From NCBI GenBank assembly GCA_002723255.1, contig PBNW01000079.1:1-45963 (forward strand): 45,963 nucleotides of DNA. Direction: 5' to 3'. Positions 1 through 9,320 of this stretch are shown here, piece by piece. The notes beneath the pieces were generated by a model. The model ran no database searches. It saw nothing but the letters and a program-made list of their open reading frames with translations, and was not told the origin of the DNA. The stretch's first letter is position 1. The number at the start of each line of letters is the position of its first letter. The DNA is from Pelagibacterium sp. (GTDB lineage Bacteria > Pseudomonadota > Alphaproteobacteria > Rhizobiales > Devosiaceae). The position numbers were made by a program, and so were the translations under genes.

Positions 1-1145
1 CGGACGCACCTGGCGACAAGACACGCATCCATTTGCCCCATCCGGAAATCTTTTCCTCGGTCAAGACCGGCGACCGGCTGCTGCTCGACGATGGCAAGAT
101 CGAGCTGCGCATCTCGGCCATTTCGCCTGAAGCGATCAACACCACTGTCGTTTATGGCGGCAAGCTTTCCGACAAAAAGGGCGTCTCGCTGCCCGATACT
201 ATCCTCTCGGTGGGCGTGTTGACCGAAAAGGATCGCGCCGACCTTCAGGCTGCGCTTGGCGAGGAAATCGACTGGATCGCTCTCTCTTTCGTCCAACGCC
301 CCGAAGACATGATCGAAGTGCGCAAGCTCGTTCAGGGCCGCGCCGGTGTGCTCGCCAAGATCGAAAAGCCGCAGGCCATAGACCGCCTCGAAGAGATCAT
401 CCGCCTGTCGGACGCCATCATGGTGGCCCGCGGCGATCTGGGCGTGGAAATGCCACTCGAAAGCGTGCCCGGCACCCAGAAACGCATCACCCGCATGTGC
501 CGTCGCCTGGGCAAGCCGGTGGTTGTTGCCACCCAGATGCTTGAATCGATGATTACCGCGCCTGTCCCCACCCGCGCCGAGGTCTCCGACGTGTCCATCG
601 CGGTGTTCGAGGGCGCGGACGCGGTGATGCTGTCGGCCGAAAGTGCGTCAGGAGCCTATCCGGTGCAGGCCGTCACCACGATGAACAACATCGCCGAGGC
701 CGTCGAGCAGGACCCGCTCTATCCGAGCATCATCCGCGGCCAGGCCACCGAACCCGAAGCGACCGCCGCCGACGCCATTTCCGCCGCCACGCGTCAGGTG
801 GCCGAAACGCTCGACCTGGCGGCGATTGTCACCTACACCTCGTCAGGTTCGACAGGCATCCGTGCATCGCGTGAACGACCCTCCAAGCCCATCATCGCGC
901 TCTCGCCCAAGCTGACCACCGTGCGCCGCCTCTCGATCGTCTGGGGCCTGCATTGTGTCCAGACCGAAGACGCCATTTCGCTCGACGACATGGTCGATCG
1001 CGCCTGCTCGATTGCTTATGTGGAAGGGCTTGCCCGTCCCGGCGATCGCATTGCCATCACCGCTGGCGTGCCTTTGGGCACCCCCGGCGCCACCAACATG
1101 CTGCGCATCGCCTTTGTCGGCCAGGACGGCGCTGGCGGCTCCTGA
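1..1145 (+). CDS. pyk: Pyruvate kinase, C-terminal part (5' end outside window)
   Basis: The frame is open from base 3, so the gene starts upstream of the window; about 380 residues are visible of a family that is usually 470-480 long. Pyruvate kinase converts phosphoenolpyruvate and ADP to pyruvate and ATP, the last step of glycolysis. Visible signatures are the active-site lysine motif AKIEKPQA, the metal/phosphate-binding motif VARGDLGVE, then TQMLESM and MLSAESASGAYP, all in family order, followed by the C-terminal domain with TSSGSTG. The missing part is the N-terminal strand and the start of the B domain. A strong intrinsic terminator follows directly. Identification is secure. Confidence 0.97.
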   Translation, partial: DAPGDKTRIHLPHPEIFSSVKTGDRLLLDDGKIELRISAISPEAINTTVVYGGKLSDKKGVSLPDTILSVGVLTEKDRADLQAALGEEIDWIALSFVQRPEDMIEVRKLVQGRAGVLAKIEKPQAIDRLEEIIRLSDAIMVARGDLGVEMPLESVPGTQKRITRMCRRLGKPVVVATQMLESMITAPVPTRAEVSDVSIAVFEGADAVMLSAESASGAYPVQAVTTMNNIAEAVEQDPLYPSIIRGQATEPEATAADAISAATRQVAETLDLAAIVTYTSSGSTGIRASRERPSKPIIALSPKLTTVRRLSIVWGLHCVQTEDAISLDDMVDRACSIAYVEGLARPGDRIAITAGVPLGTPGATNMLRIAFVGQDGAGGS

Positions 1146-1168
1146 CGACACCGGACCATTGTTTGAAA

Positions 1169-1200
1169 GGGCCGGGGCACAACCCCGGCCCTCTTTTTTT
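1169..1200 (+). terminator. Intrinsic terminator of pyk
   Basis: A perfect 9-bp GC stem (GGGCCGGGG at 1169-1177, CCCCGGCCC at 1183-1191) with a 5-base loop is followed by CTC and seven T residues. It lies 24 bases after the pyk stop codon. Confidence 0.92.
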
Positions 1201-1212
1201 GCGTAGTGCGTG

Positions 1213-1247
1213 AAGCAAAGCGGGGTCCGCAAATCTGCGAACCCCGC
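1213..1247 (-). terminator. Probable terminator of rpmJ
   Basis: Read on the minus strand, a 12-bp stem (arms 1236-1247 and 1220-1231, one G-T pair) follows the rpmJ stop after about 30 bases and is followed by a T-rich stretch (TTTGCTT). It is weaker than the pyk terminator facing it. Confidence 0.6.
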
Positions 1248-1278
1248 CTTTAAAAATCGATGGATCGAAAAGCGCCGA

Positions 1279-1404
1279 TCAGCCCTGGCGGGCCTTCATG
1301 CGCTTGTTGACCTTGTTGATGATATAGACGCGGCCACGACGGCGAACCAGCTTGTTGTCCCGGTGACGGGTCATGAGCGCCTTGAGCGAATTGCGGATTT
1401 TCAT
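1279..1404 (-). CDS. rpmJ: 50S ribosomal protein L36, cysteine-free type
   Basis: A 41-residue, very basic protein beginning [18 protein letters not shown] and containing [21 protein letters not shown]. It matches the paralogue of L36 that lacks the Cys/His zinc ligands of classical L36. This is the ordinary form in many alphaproteobacteria and is called YkgO-type in enterics. It binds 23S rRNA in the large subunit. The start is set by GAGG eight bases upstream. It is a single-gene unit, divergent from the receiver protein, with its own hairpin downstream. Confidence 0.93.
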   Translation of the reverse strand: MKIRNSLKALMTRHRDNKLVRRRGRVYIINKVNKRMKARQG

Positions 1405-1646
1405 TTTAACCTCAGACAAAAAGAGATCGGCGGAGCTCAAGGCACCGCTTCGGAGCGTTTCCAGGGCAGGTGTTTCCATCTGTCCGGTCGGGAACGCGAC
1501 CAACTAACGACCGGGATCGCCCCAGCGGCGCTGAAGCGATCCCAAAGTTGGCCGGAACATAGGGGCAAAGCCGGTAGCTGTCAACGCGAGTCGCTGGGGC
1601 TGCTGCGAGATTTTACGCAACCTCCCGCTTGGTGTAGATTGGCGAT

Positions 1647-2156
1647 ATGAACACCACGCTCCCTCCACGGCTGTCCATACTCATCGCCACCGCCAACGGT
1701 GAGCTTTCCAGCACGCTTGCCGCCACGCTGCGCCGGCTGGGGCTGACCAACACGCGCACCGCCCGCGACAGCGCGGAGGCCTTTCGCCTTTTGAGCCAAT
1801 CGCCTCACGATGCAATGATCATCGACCACGCCATCGGCCCCGAGGACGGAATGACCGTCACGCGCCGTGTGCGGCTCAACGCCGCTGCATCCAACCGGGG
1901 CATGGCCATCGTCATGGTGTCGGGAGACATGCCGCCCGAGCAGACCCGGGAAGCACAGGACGCCGGCATCGACGAATTCATTCACCTGCCCGTCACGGCT
2001 CAAATCCTTGCCGCCCGGCTCGAATCGGCCATTGCCGCGCCTCGACCTTTCGTCGTCTCTCCCACCTATGCGGGACCGGACCGACGGCGTGAGGAGGCCC
2101 CCATAGAGGGCCAGGACAGGCGGACCCCGGCCAACCGCGGGCCGAAGGCCACCTGA
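1647..2156 (+). CDS. Degenerate CheY-like receiver protein
   Basis: 169 residues. Residues 8-130 follow the receiver fold: the phospho-acceptor aspartate is present (D60 in MIID) and the switch residue is S92 in MVSGD. The acidic pair that binds Mg2+ after strand 1 is replaced by ILIATANGE, and the invariant lysine before the cis proline is leucine (L114 in HLPV). The tail carries two GPDRR/GQDRR-type arginine motifs seen at the end of other alphaproteobacterial stand-alone receivers. No output domain is present. It probably acts as a phosphorylation-poor or phosphorylation-independent protein-protein switch; the partner is unknown. It converges on oppF with only 3 bases between stop codons. 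Confidence 0.75.
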   Translation: MNTTLPPRLSILIATANGELSSTLAATLRRLGLTNTRTARDSAEAFRLLSQSPHDAMIIDHAIGPEDGMTVTRRVRLNAAASNRGMAIVMVSGDMPPEQTREAQDAGIDEFIHLPVTAQILAARLESAIAAPRPFVVSPTYAGPDRRREEAPIEGQDRRTPANRGPKAT

Positions 2157-2159
2157 CGA

Positions 2160-3184
2160 TCAGCTCCGCGCCCGGGTTCGCGTGCCCACCGGATCGGCCA
2201 GGATTTCTTCCCAGCGGATGCACGATACGTCCGAACCATTGTCGGCAGCCTCGAGCGGCGGCACGATTTGCGCGCAACGCTCGACCGCATAGGGGCAACG
2301 TGTCCGGAAATAGCACCCCGACGGAGGGTTGATGGGAGAGGGAATTTCCCCTTCCAGACCCTCGATCTTGTGCTCGCGCGCCAGCTTGGGGTCCGCAATG
2401 GGGACCGCTGTCAGCAAAGCGCGGCTGTAGGGATGCCGCGGATCGGTATAGAGCGCCTCGCTCTCGGCCAGTTCCGCGATCCGTCCCAGATAGAGCACAA
2501 GAATGCGGTCGGACACATGCCGCACCACGGAAAGATCGTGGCTGATAAAGATCAGCGTCAGCCCGAATTCTTCCTTGAGGTCGGCCAGAAGGTTGAGAAT
2601 CTGGGCCTGAATGGAAACGTCGAGCGCCGAAACCGGTTCATCGCACAGGATCAGTTTGGGCCCGGTCACCAGCGCCCGGGCAATACCGATACGCTGAGCC
2701 TGCCCGCCCGAAAACTCGTGCGGATAGCGGTTGATCATCTCGGGCAAAAGCCCGACCGCATCCATCACCTCGCGCACCCGTTTGCGGCGCTGCTCGCCAC
2801 TCATTTCCGGTTTGAGTGTCCGAAGCGGGTCGGCGATGATTTCCCCCACCGTCATGCGCGGATTGAGCGAGGCCAGCGGATCCTGAAAGATGATCTGGAG
2901 ATCGGTGCGCGCCTTGCGCATCTGATCCTTGGAAAATTCTGTCAGGTCCTTGCCCAGCCAGACGACCTTGCCGTCATCGGGCTGGATAAGTTGCAGAATG
3001 CAGCGCCCCAGCGTGGATTTCCCACACCCCGATTCCCCCACGATGCCAAGGGTCTCGCCGCGCTTGACGGTGAAACTCACATCGTCGACCGCCGTCAGCG
3101 TCAAGGGTTTGTTGAAGAACCCGTTGGAGATCGCGAAACGCTTGGTGAGGTGTTCGACGTTGAGCAATATTGGCGTTTGATCGT

Positions 3185-3188
<4 letters not shown>
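2160..3188 (-). CDS. oppF: Oligopeptide ABC transporter ATP-binding protein OppF
   Basis: 342 residues, one of two cytoplasmic ATPases powering peptide uptake. Visible motifs are Walker A GESGCGKST, the ABC signature FSGGQAQRIGIARAL, Walker B LILCDEPVSALDVS and the switch histidine in FISHDLSVV. The C-terminal oligopeptide-transporter extension has its cysteine motif (CYFRTRCPYAVERC). The start ATG overlaps the oppD stop as ATGA, so translation is coupled. It is the last gene of oppABCDF. Confidence 0.93.
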
Positions 3189-4183
<995 letters not shown>

Positions 4184-4196
4184 GATCGTCCTTTCC

Positions 4197-5141
4197 TCAC
4201 CGGTCACGCGGGTCGAGCGCATCACGCAGACCGTCGCCGATGAAGTAGAAGCTGAACAGGGTGACGACAAAGAAGAACAGCGGGAACAAAAGCTGCCACA
4301 ACGTTCCATACATCACGGTGCCCGCGCCCTGGGAGATCAGTGCACCCCAGGAGGTGAGCGGTTCCTGAACACCAAGGCCAAGGAAGGAAATAAAACTCTC
4401 GGTCAGGATCATCTGGGGCACCAGAAGCGTCGCATAGACCACAACGATACCCATCAGATTTGGCACGATATGGCGGAAGATGATCGTGAAGTGCCCGGCC
4501 CCACCGGCCCGCGCCGCCTCGACGAATTCCTTTTCCTTGAGCGAGAGCGTCTGCCCGCGCACGATGCGCGACATGTCCAGCCAAGACAGCAGCCCGATAC
4601 CCACATAAAGCATGGTGATCGAGCGGCCGAACACCACGAGCAGCAGGATCAGAACGAACATGTAGGGGATCGAAAGCAGGATATCGACGATCCGCATCAT
4701 GATCGAATCGATGCGGCCACCGAAATAGCCGGCCACCGCGCCGTAGAACGTGCCCACGATTACAGCGATCCCGGCCCCAACGAACCCGACCATCAGCGAA
4801 ATCTGGCTACCCTGGACAACGCGGGAATAAAGATCGCGTCCCAGGTCGTCGGTGCCAAAAAAATGGCCCGATTCCAGAGACGGCGCGCCGGCGACGCGGA
4901 CATTGCCCAGCACCGACCAGTCGATCTCTTCATTGGACCATACGGCAAAGAAGTGCCCGGTGAATGCGAACAGCGCCACCAAAATGAGCACGATCAGGCT
5001 GACCACCGACGGGGCATGCCTGAAAAAGCGCTGTGCCGCATCGGCCCACAGGGACCGCCCCTTGCTGGGGATTTCGTAATTGGCGTCGTCGACATCGACA
5101 GGATCGGCCGAAGCTTCGACTCTAACTGGTCTTAATACCAT
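4197..5141 (-). CDS. oppC: Oligopeptide ABC transporter permease OppC
   Basis: 314 residues. A hydrophilic N-terminus and one membrane helix (around VVSLIVLILVALFAF) are followed by the OppC N-terminal domain and five further helices in the binding-protein-dependent permease domain. The EAA-type cytoplasmic loop reads EFVEAARAGGAGHFTIIFRH. It forms the inner-membrane channel with OppB. A perfect AGGAGG six bases before the ATG fixes the start, ten bases after the oppB stop. Confidence 0.93.
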   Translation of the reverse strand: MVLRPVRVEASADPVDVDDANYEIPSKGRSLWADAAQRFFRHAPSVVSLIVLILVALFAFTGHFFAVWSNEEIDWSVLGNVRVAGAPSLESGHFFGTDDLGRDLYSRVVQGSQISLMVGFVGAGIAVIVGTFYGAVAGYFGGRIDSIMMRIVDILLSIPYMFVLILLLVVFGRSITMLYVGIGLLSWLDMSRIVRGQTLSLKEKEFVEAARAGGAGHFTIIFRHIVPNLMGIVVVYATLLVPQMILTESFISFLGLGVQEPLTSWGALISQGAGTVMYGTLWQLLFPLFFFVVTLFSFYFIGDGLRDALDPRDR

Positions 5142-5151
5142 GGTCGGCCTC

Positions 5152-6075
5152 CTAGTACCGGATGCGTGGATCGATCCACGCATAGAGTATGTCCACGATC
5201 AGGTTGAACGCGATGGTCAGCGTGCCCAGAAGGATCGTGATGCCCATGATCACCGAGTAGTCCCGGTTAAAGGCCGAATTGGTGAACAATTGCCCGATAC
5301 CGCCGGTGGAAAAATAGACGTCGATGATCACCGAGCCGGTCACCATGCCCACAAAGGCCGGGCCGAGATAGGACAGCAGCGGCATCAGCGCCGGCTTGAG
5401 CGCATGCCTGATAATGACATGCCGGGCCGGCATCCCCTTGGCGCGCGCTGTGCGAATGAAGTTGGAATTGAGCACTTCGAGCATCGATGAGCGCGTGATG
5501 CGGGCAATCGAGGCCATGTAGCTCGTACCCAGCGCGATCACCGGCATGATGACGTAATCCCACTGCCCGCCATTCCAGCCACCACCCGGCAGCCAGCGCA
5601 GCCAGAGGGTGAACACGATGACCAGGATCGGCGCCATCACAAAGTTTGGCAACACCTGTGCCCCGATGGACGTGCCGACCGAGAGATAGTCGAGCCAGGA
5701 ATTATGGCGCACCGCGGCCGCGATCCCCAGCGAACAGCCGAGCAGAACAGCCAGGACGAACGACCACGTGCCATAGGTCAGCGTGACCGGGAAGCCCTGG
5801 GCGATGATGTCGTTGACCGTGCGGTCCGTATAGGCAAAGGACGGGCCGAAATCGAAACGGGTTATGATCCCGACCATGTATTCCCAGAGCTGCAGATGCC
5901 AGGGCTGGTCGAGACCGAATTTGGCTTCGATATTGGCCAGCACCTGCGGCGGCAGCGGACGTTCGGAGTTGAATGGCCCCCCCGGCGCCAGCCGCATCAG
6001 AACGAATGAAAAGATAATCAAAAGCAAAAGCGTCGGGATGGCGACCCCGAGGCGCTTGAGGATGTATTTCAACAT
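5152..6075 (-). CDS. oppB: Oligopeptide ABC transporter permease OppB
   Basis: 307 residues, the usual OppB length. It starts MLKYILKRLGVAIPTLLLL, the standard OppB N-terminus, with about six membrane helices. The EAA loop is FIRTARAKGMPARHVIIRHA. A longer form from a GTG at 6096 is possible but adds seven residues not typical of the family. The gap of about 165 bases to oppA contains a hairpin that may lower read-through from oppA. Confidence 0.92.
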   Translation of the reverse strand: MLKYILKRLGVAIPTLLLLIIFSFVLMRLAPGGPFNSERPLPPQVLANIEAKFGLDQPWHLQLWEYMVGIITRFDFGPSFAYTDRTVNDIIAQGFPVTLTYGTWSFVLAVLLGCSLGIAAAVRHNSWLDYLSVGTSIGAQVLPNFVMAPILVIVFTLWLRWLPGGGWNGGQWDYVIMPVIALGTSYMASIARITRSSMLEVLNSNFIRTARAKGMPARHVIIRHALKPALMPLLSYLGPAFVGMVTGSVIIDVYFSTGGIGQLFTNSAFNRDYSVIMGITILLGTLTIAFNLIVDILYAWIDPRIRY

Positions 6076-6198
6076 GTCGAAAGTCCGTGCGCGCACGACG
6101 CAGCCGAGGGTCCGACGAAGCGGAAAACAGCGCTTTGCAATATTGGTGCAAAGGCGCGTGTGAGGCGGCGCCCTGTCATTTCTTTACCCCGAAAAGGG

Positions 6199-6226
6199 GG
6201 CGTCCCGCACGAGGGTGCGGAACGCC
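6199..6226 (-). promoter_or_regulatory. Hairpin between oppA and oppB
   Basis: On the minus strand, 16 bases after the oppA stop, a 12-bp stem (arms 6215-6226 and 6199-6210, one G-T pair) with a 4-base loop is followed by a C-rich run and TTTT. Such intercistronic hairpins commonly give partial termination or protect the binding-protein mRNA end, so the binding protein is made in excess. That role is inferred. Confidence 0.55.
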
Positions 6227-6241
6227 TGTGATTGGCCTGAA

Positions 6242-7864
6242 TTACTCGGCAGCGACCCGATAAAGGTCTTTCGAGTACCAGTTCTGCTCAACGTTGTTGA
6301 CCGGCCATTCCTGAATCTGCGGATTCAGCATGTAAACGCCGGCATAGTGGTAGAGCGGCAGGACGGGCATATCCTCTGCGATGATCTGCTCGATCTGGGT
6401 GTAGTTCTCGCTCGGATCGGACATGGTCTTGGCTTCGGCAAGAAGCTCGTCGACTTCCGGGTTCGAATATGCGGAGTCGTTGTAGCCCGAATTCGTGTCC
6501 ATAAGATCGAGGAACGTGGAGGCTTCGTTGTAGTCACCGCACCAGCCGGCACGGGCGATTTCAAAGTCACCATTGCCGCGGGCATCAAGGAACGTGTTCC
6601 ATTCCATGTTCTCGAGCGTGGTCTGCACGCCGAGCTTCTGCTGCCACATCTGCGAAATCACGGTCGCCAGTTCGCGGTGTGCTTCGTCGGTGTTGTAGGT
6701 GATCGAGAGCTCGAGCGGATTGTCGGCGCCGTAGCCGGCTTCTTCCAGCATCTGGACGGCCATTTCGTCGCGCTCGGCCTGGGTCATTTCACCAAATTCG
6801 ACCGAAGGCACTTCGAAGTTGGCCGTGGCGCCCGGGGTAAACGTATAGGCCGGGATCTGGCCGCCCTGCAGGATCTGGTCGGTGATCACGTTGCGATCGA
6901 TCGCATAGGCCAGAGCCTTACGGACGTTGACGTCCTTGAGGGCTTCCGGTCCGGCTTCGCGCAGGTTGATGTTGTAGTAGTAGGTGCACAGGCGCGGGAA
7001 GGAAATCGCGGTGTCGGGATATTCCTCGGCCAGGCGCGGGTATTCGCCGGTCGGGATTTCCGTACGGTCGAGTTCACCGGCGAGGAAACGCGTCAGAGCC
7101 TGGTTTTCGTCGTTGATGACCAGAGCCGTGACGGTCTCGAGAACGGTGTTTTCCGCATCCCAGTAGGTGTCGGACTTGACGCGAACCGAACGTTCCTGCG
7201 GAACGTGTTCGGAGAGCGTGTAAGCGCCGTTGGTGACGAGATTTTCCGGACGGGTCCACTGGTCGCCATGTTCCTCGATCACCCAGCTGGGGGACGGGAA
7301 GGTCGAGGCATGGGTAGTCATGGCCGCGAAATAGGGCAGCGGAGCCGACAGGTGAACGACCAGTGTGTGATCGTCGACGGCTTCAACGCCAAGCTCGGAT
7401 GGCTCCATCTCGCCGGCAATGATAGCGCCGGCGTTCTCGATCGACATCAACTCGCCGAACCATGCATAGGGCGAGGCGGTTTCGGGATCGACAAGGCGCT
7501 GCCAGGCGTAAACGAAATCGCCTGCGGTAACCGGAGTTCCATCCGACCACATGGCGTCGTCACGCAGCGTGAAGGTCCATTCGGTGTTGTCTTCGTTGGG
7601 GGTCCACTCGGTGGCCACACCCGGAGCCAGTTCGCCGTCAGCGGTCTGGGTCAACAGGCCCTCGAACAGGTCGCGCACGATTTCCGAGCCCGAAACGTCT
7701 TCGACGATCTGAGGATCGACCGAGCTGTGCTCGTCGAGAACGCGGTAGGTAAAGCTCTGGTCTTCGGCCAGCGTTACGCCGTCCGGAACATTGGCTGCAA
7801 AGGCGGGCGCGACGAGGAACGTCGTCGCTGCAAGTGCCGCCAATAGCTTGGTGGTACGTGTCAT
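6242..7864 (-). CDS. oppA: Periplasmic oligopeptide-binding protein OppA
   Basis: 540 residues, solute-binding protein family 5 (OppA/MppA branch). A Sec signal peptide covers about residues 1-23 (basic MTRTTK, hydrophobic core, cleavage after APAFA). The mature part has family landmarks such as TEWTPNEDNTEWTFTLRDD, WSDGTPVTAGDFVYAWQR and YNINL, and ends with an LPLYHYAG segment. It captures peptides in the periplasm for OppBCDF. The start ATG at 7864 has AGGAG about nine bases upstream; an upstream extension would bury the signal peptide. First gene of the operon. Confidence 0.94.
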   Translation of the reverse strand: MTRTTKLLAALAATTFLVAPAFAANVPDGVTLAEDQSFTYRVLDEHSSVDPQIVEDVSGSEIVRDLFEGLLTQTADGELAPGVATEWTPNEDNTEWTFTLRDDAMWSDGTPVTAGDFVYAWQRLVDPETASPYAWFGELMSIENAGAIIAGEMEPSELGVEAVDDHTLVVHLSAPLPYFAAMTTHASTFPSPSWVIEEHGDQWTRPENLVTNGAYTLSEHVPQERSVRVKSDTYWDAENTVLETVTALVINDENQALTRFLAGELDRTEIPTGEYPRLAEEYPDTAISFPRLCTYYYNINLREAGPEALKDVNVRKALAYAIDRNVITDQILQGGQIPAYTFTPGATANFEVPSVEFGEMTQAERDEMAVQMLEEAGYGADNPLELSITYNTDEAHRELATVISQMWQQKLGVQTTLENMEWNTFLDARGNGDFEIARAGWCGDYNEASTFLDLMDTNSGYNDSAYSNPEVDELLAEAKTMSDPSENYTQIEQIIAEDMPVLPLYHYAGVYMLNPQIQEWPVNNVEQNWYSKDLYRVAAE

Positions 7865-7953
7865 AATGGTCGTCTCCTTTTTGTATTGGACGAAATGTGA
7901 TGCTTCCAGCCCACGGCTGCCCTCTTTTTTTGGAACGGAGCAGCTCAAACGAA

Positions 7954-7984
7954 GATCAACGGGGAAAATCATTCCCCGTTGATC
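7954..7984. promoter_or_regulatory. Perfect 13-bp hairpin between the thiolase gene and oppA
   Basis: Arms 7954-7966 and 7972-7984 (GATCAACGGGGAA and its exact complement) enclose a 5-base loop. It lies 46 bases after the thiolase stop and 89 bases before oppA. No T-run follows on the minus strand, so it may be a weak terminator of the beta-oxidation operon or an operator/attenuator in the opp leader. The sequence cannot decide. Confidence 0.6.
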
Positions 7985-8030
7985 TGGATCGGGAGCCTAT
8001 CCCTGCTCAAACGGCTTTGACAAGCACTGA

Positions 8031-9317
8031 TTAATTTCCGCGCTCCACAATCGCGGCAACGCCCATACCGCCTGCCGTACAAACCGAAATGAGCGCTCGG
8101 CTTTTTTCTTGAACATTCAAGAGCTTGGCTGTCATACCCAGAATGCGTGCCCCCGTCGCCGCAAAAGGATGGCCATATGCCAAAGAGGAGCCAAACACGT
8201 TGATTTTATCAACAGGAACGGCTCCAAGCGGATCATCTCGCCCCAAAACCGCCCGATTGTAGTCGGGATCTTCCCATGCAGCCAGCGTGCACAGCACCTG
8301 GGCCGCGAAGGCTTCATGGAGCTCGAACAGATCGATATCGGCAAAGCTCAATCCGCTCCGCCGCATCAGGTCCGAAACCGCGATTGTCGGCGCCATCAAC
8401 AGCCCGTCGCCATGGGCGAAATCATTGGCCGAAACAGCACCCATGGTGAGATAGCCCAGGATCGGCAAGTCGCGTTCGCGCGCCCAATCCTCACTGGCCA
8501 GAAGCACCGAGGACGCCCCATCGGTCAGCGGCGTGGAATTGGCCGCCGTCAGAGTGCCCTTGCCCGATTTCTTGTCGAAAGCGGGCTTCATCGTCGCCAT
8601 TTTTTCAAGACTGGTATCGGGCCGGATGTTGTTGTCCTTGTAAATCCCGGCGCAGGGCACGATCAAATCGTCGTGAAATCCGCTGTCATAGGCAGCGGCC
8701 GCATTCTGGTGGCTGCGCAGCGCCAGCAGATCCTGCGCCTCGCGCGAAATCCCCCATTGCTTGGCCATCAATTCGCAATGCTCGCCCATCGACAGGCCCG
8801 TGCGCGGTTCCTGCGTCGATGGGGCGACCGGCGTTATCTCGCCGAAATTGAACCCCTTGAAGGCGGAAAGCTTTTCGCCCGTCGTGCGGGCCCGCGACAT
8901 GGCGATCATGCGCTTTTGCATTTTCGGCCCCAGCACCACCGGGCTGTCCGACACCGTATCGGACCCCGCCGCGATGCCGCTGTCGATTTCTCCGGTGGCG
9001 ATCTTGGCCCCCAGCGTGAGCGCGGCCTGCAACGATGTTCCGCACGCGATCTGAAGTGTCGTCCCCGGCGTTTGCGGTGACAGACCCGCATCGAGCAGCG
9101 CTTCGCGGGCAAGGTTGAAATCCTTGGAGTGCGAAATGACCGACCCGGCCATCACTTCCCCGATCCGCTGTCCCTTGAGCCCGTATTTCTCCGCCAGCCC
9201 GCCGATCGCGGTTGAGAGCATGGACAGGTTGGATTCATTTTCATAGCCGGTATAGGCGCGGCAGAACGGGATGCGCGCCGATCCCACGATGGCGACTTTG
9301 CGCAATGTCTGTGTCAT
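8031..9317 (-). CDS. Acetyl-CoA C-acyltransferase (3-ketoacyl-CoA thiolase, FadI-like)
   Basis: 428 residues. Thiolase cleaves 3-ketoacyl-CoA to acetyl-CoA and a shortened acyl-CoA in beta-oxidation. The nucleophilic cysteine is C92 in QIACGTSLQAA. The other active-site blocks are ELHEAFAAQ, the histidine in GSSLAYGHPFAATGARI, and the second cysteine in CTAGGMGVAA near the C-terminus. The length and the long loop region (about 425 versus 390 for classical FadA) point to the FadI/trifunctional-protein-beta branch. It starts 3 bases after the FadB-like stop and is the last gene of the operon. Confidence 0.9.
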   Translation of the reverse strand: MTQTLRKVAIVGSARIPFCRAYTGYENESNLSMLSTAIGGLAEKYGLKGQRIGEVMAGSVISHSKDFNLAREALLDAGLSPQTPGTTLQIACGTSLQAALTLGAKIATGEIDSGIAAGSDTVSDSPVVLGPKMQKRMIAMSRARTTGEKLSAFKGFNFGEITPVAPSTQEPRTGLSMGEHCELMAKQWGISREAQDLLALRSHQNAAAAYDSGFHDDLIVPCAGIYKDNNIRPDTSLEKMATMKPAFDKKSGKGTLTAANSTPLTDGASSVLLASEDWARERDLPILGYLTMGAVSANDFAHGDGLLMAPTIAVSDLMRRSGLSFADIDLFELHEAFAAQVLCTLAAWEDPDYNRAVLGRDDPLGAVPVDKINVFGSSLAYGHPFAATGARILGMTAKLLNVQEKSRALISVCTAGGMGVAAIVERGN

Positions 9318-9320
9318 GAT

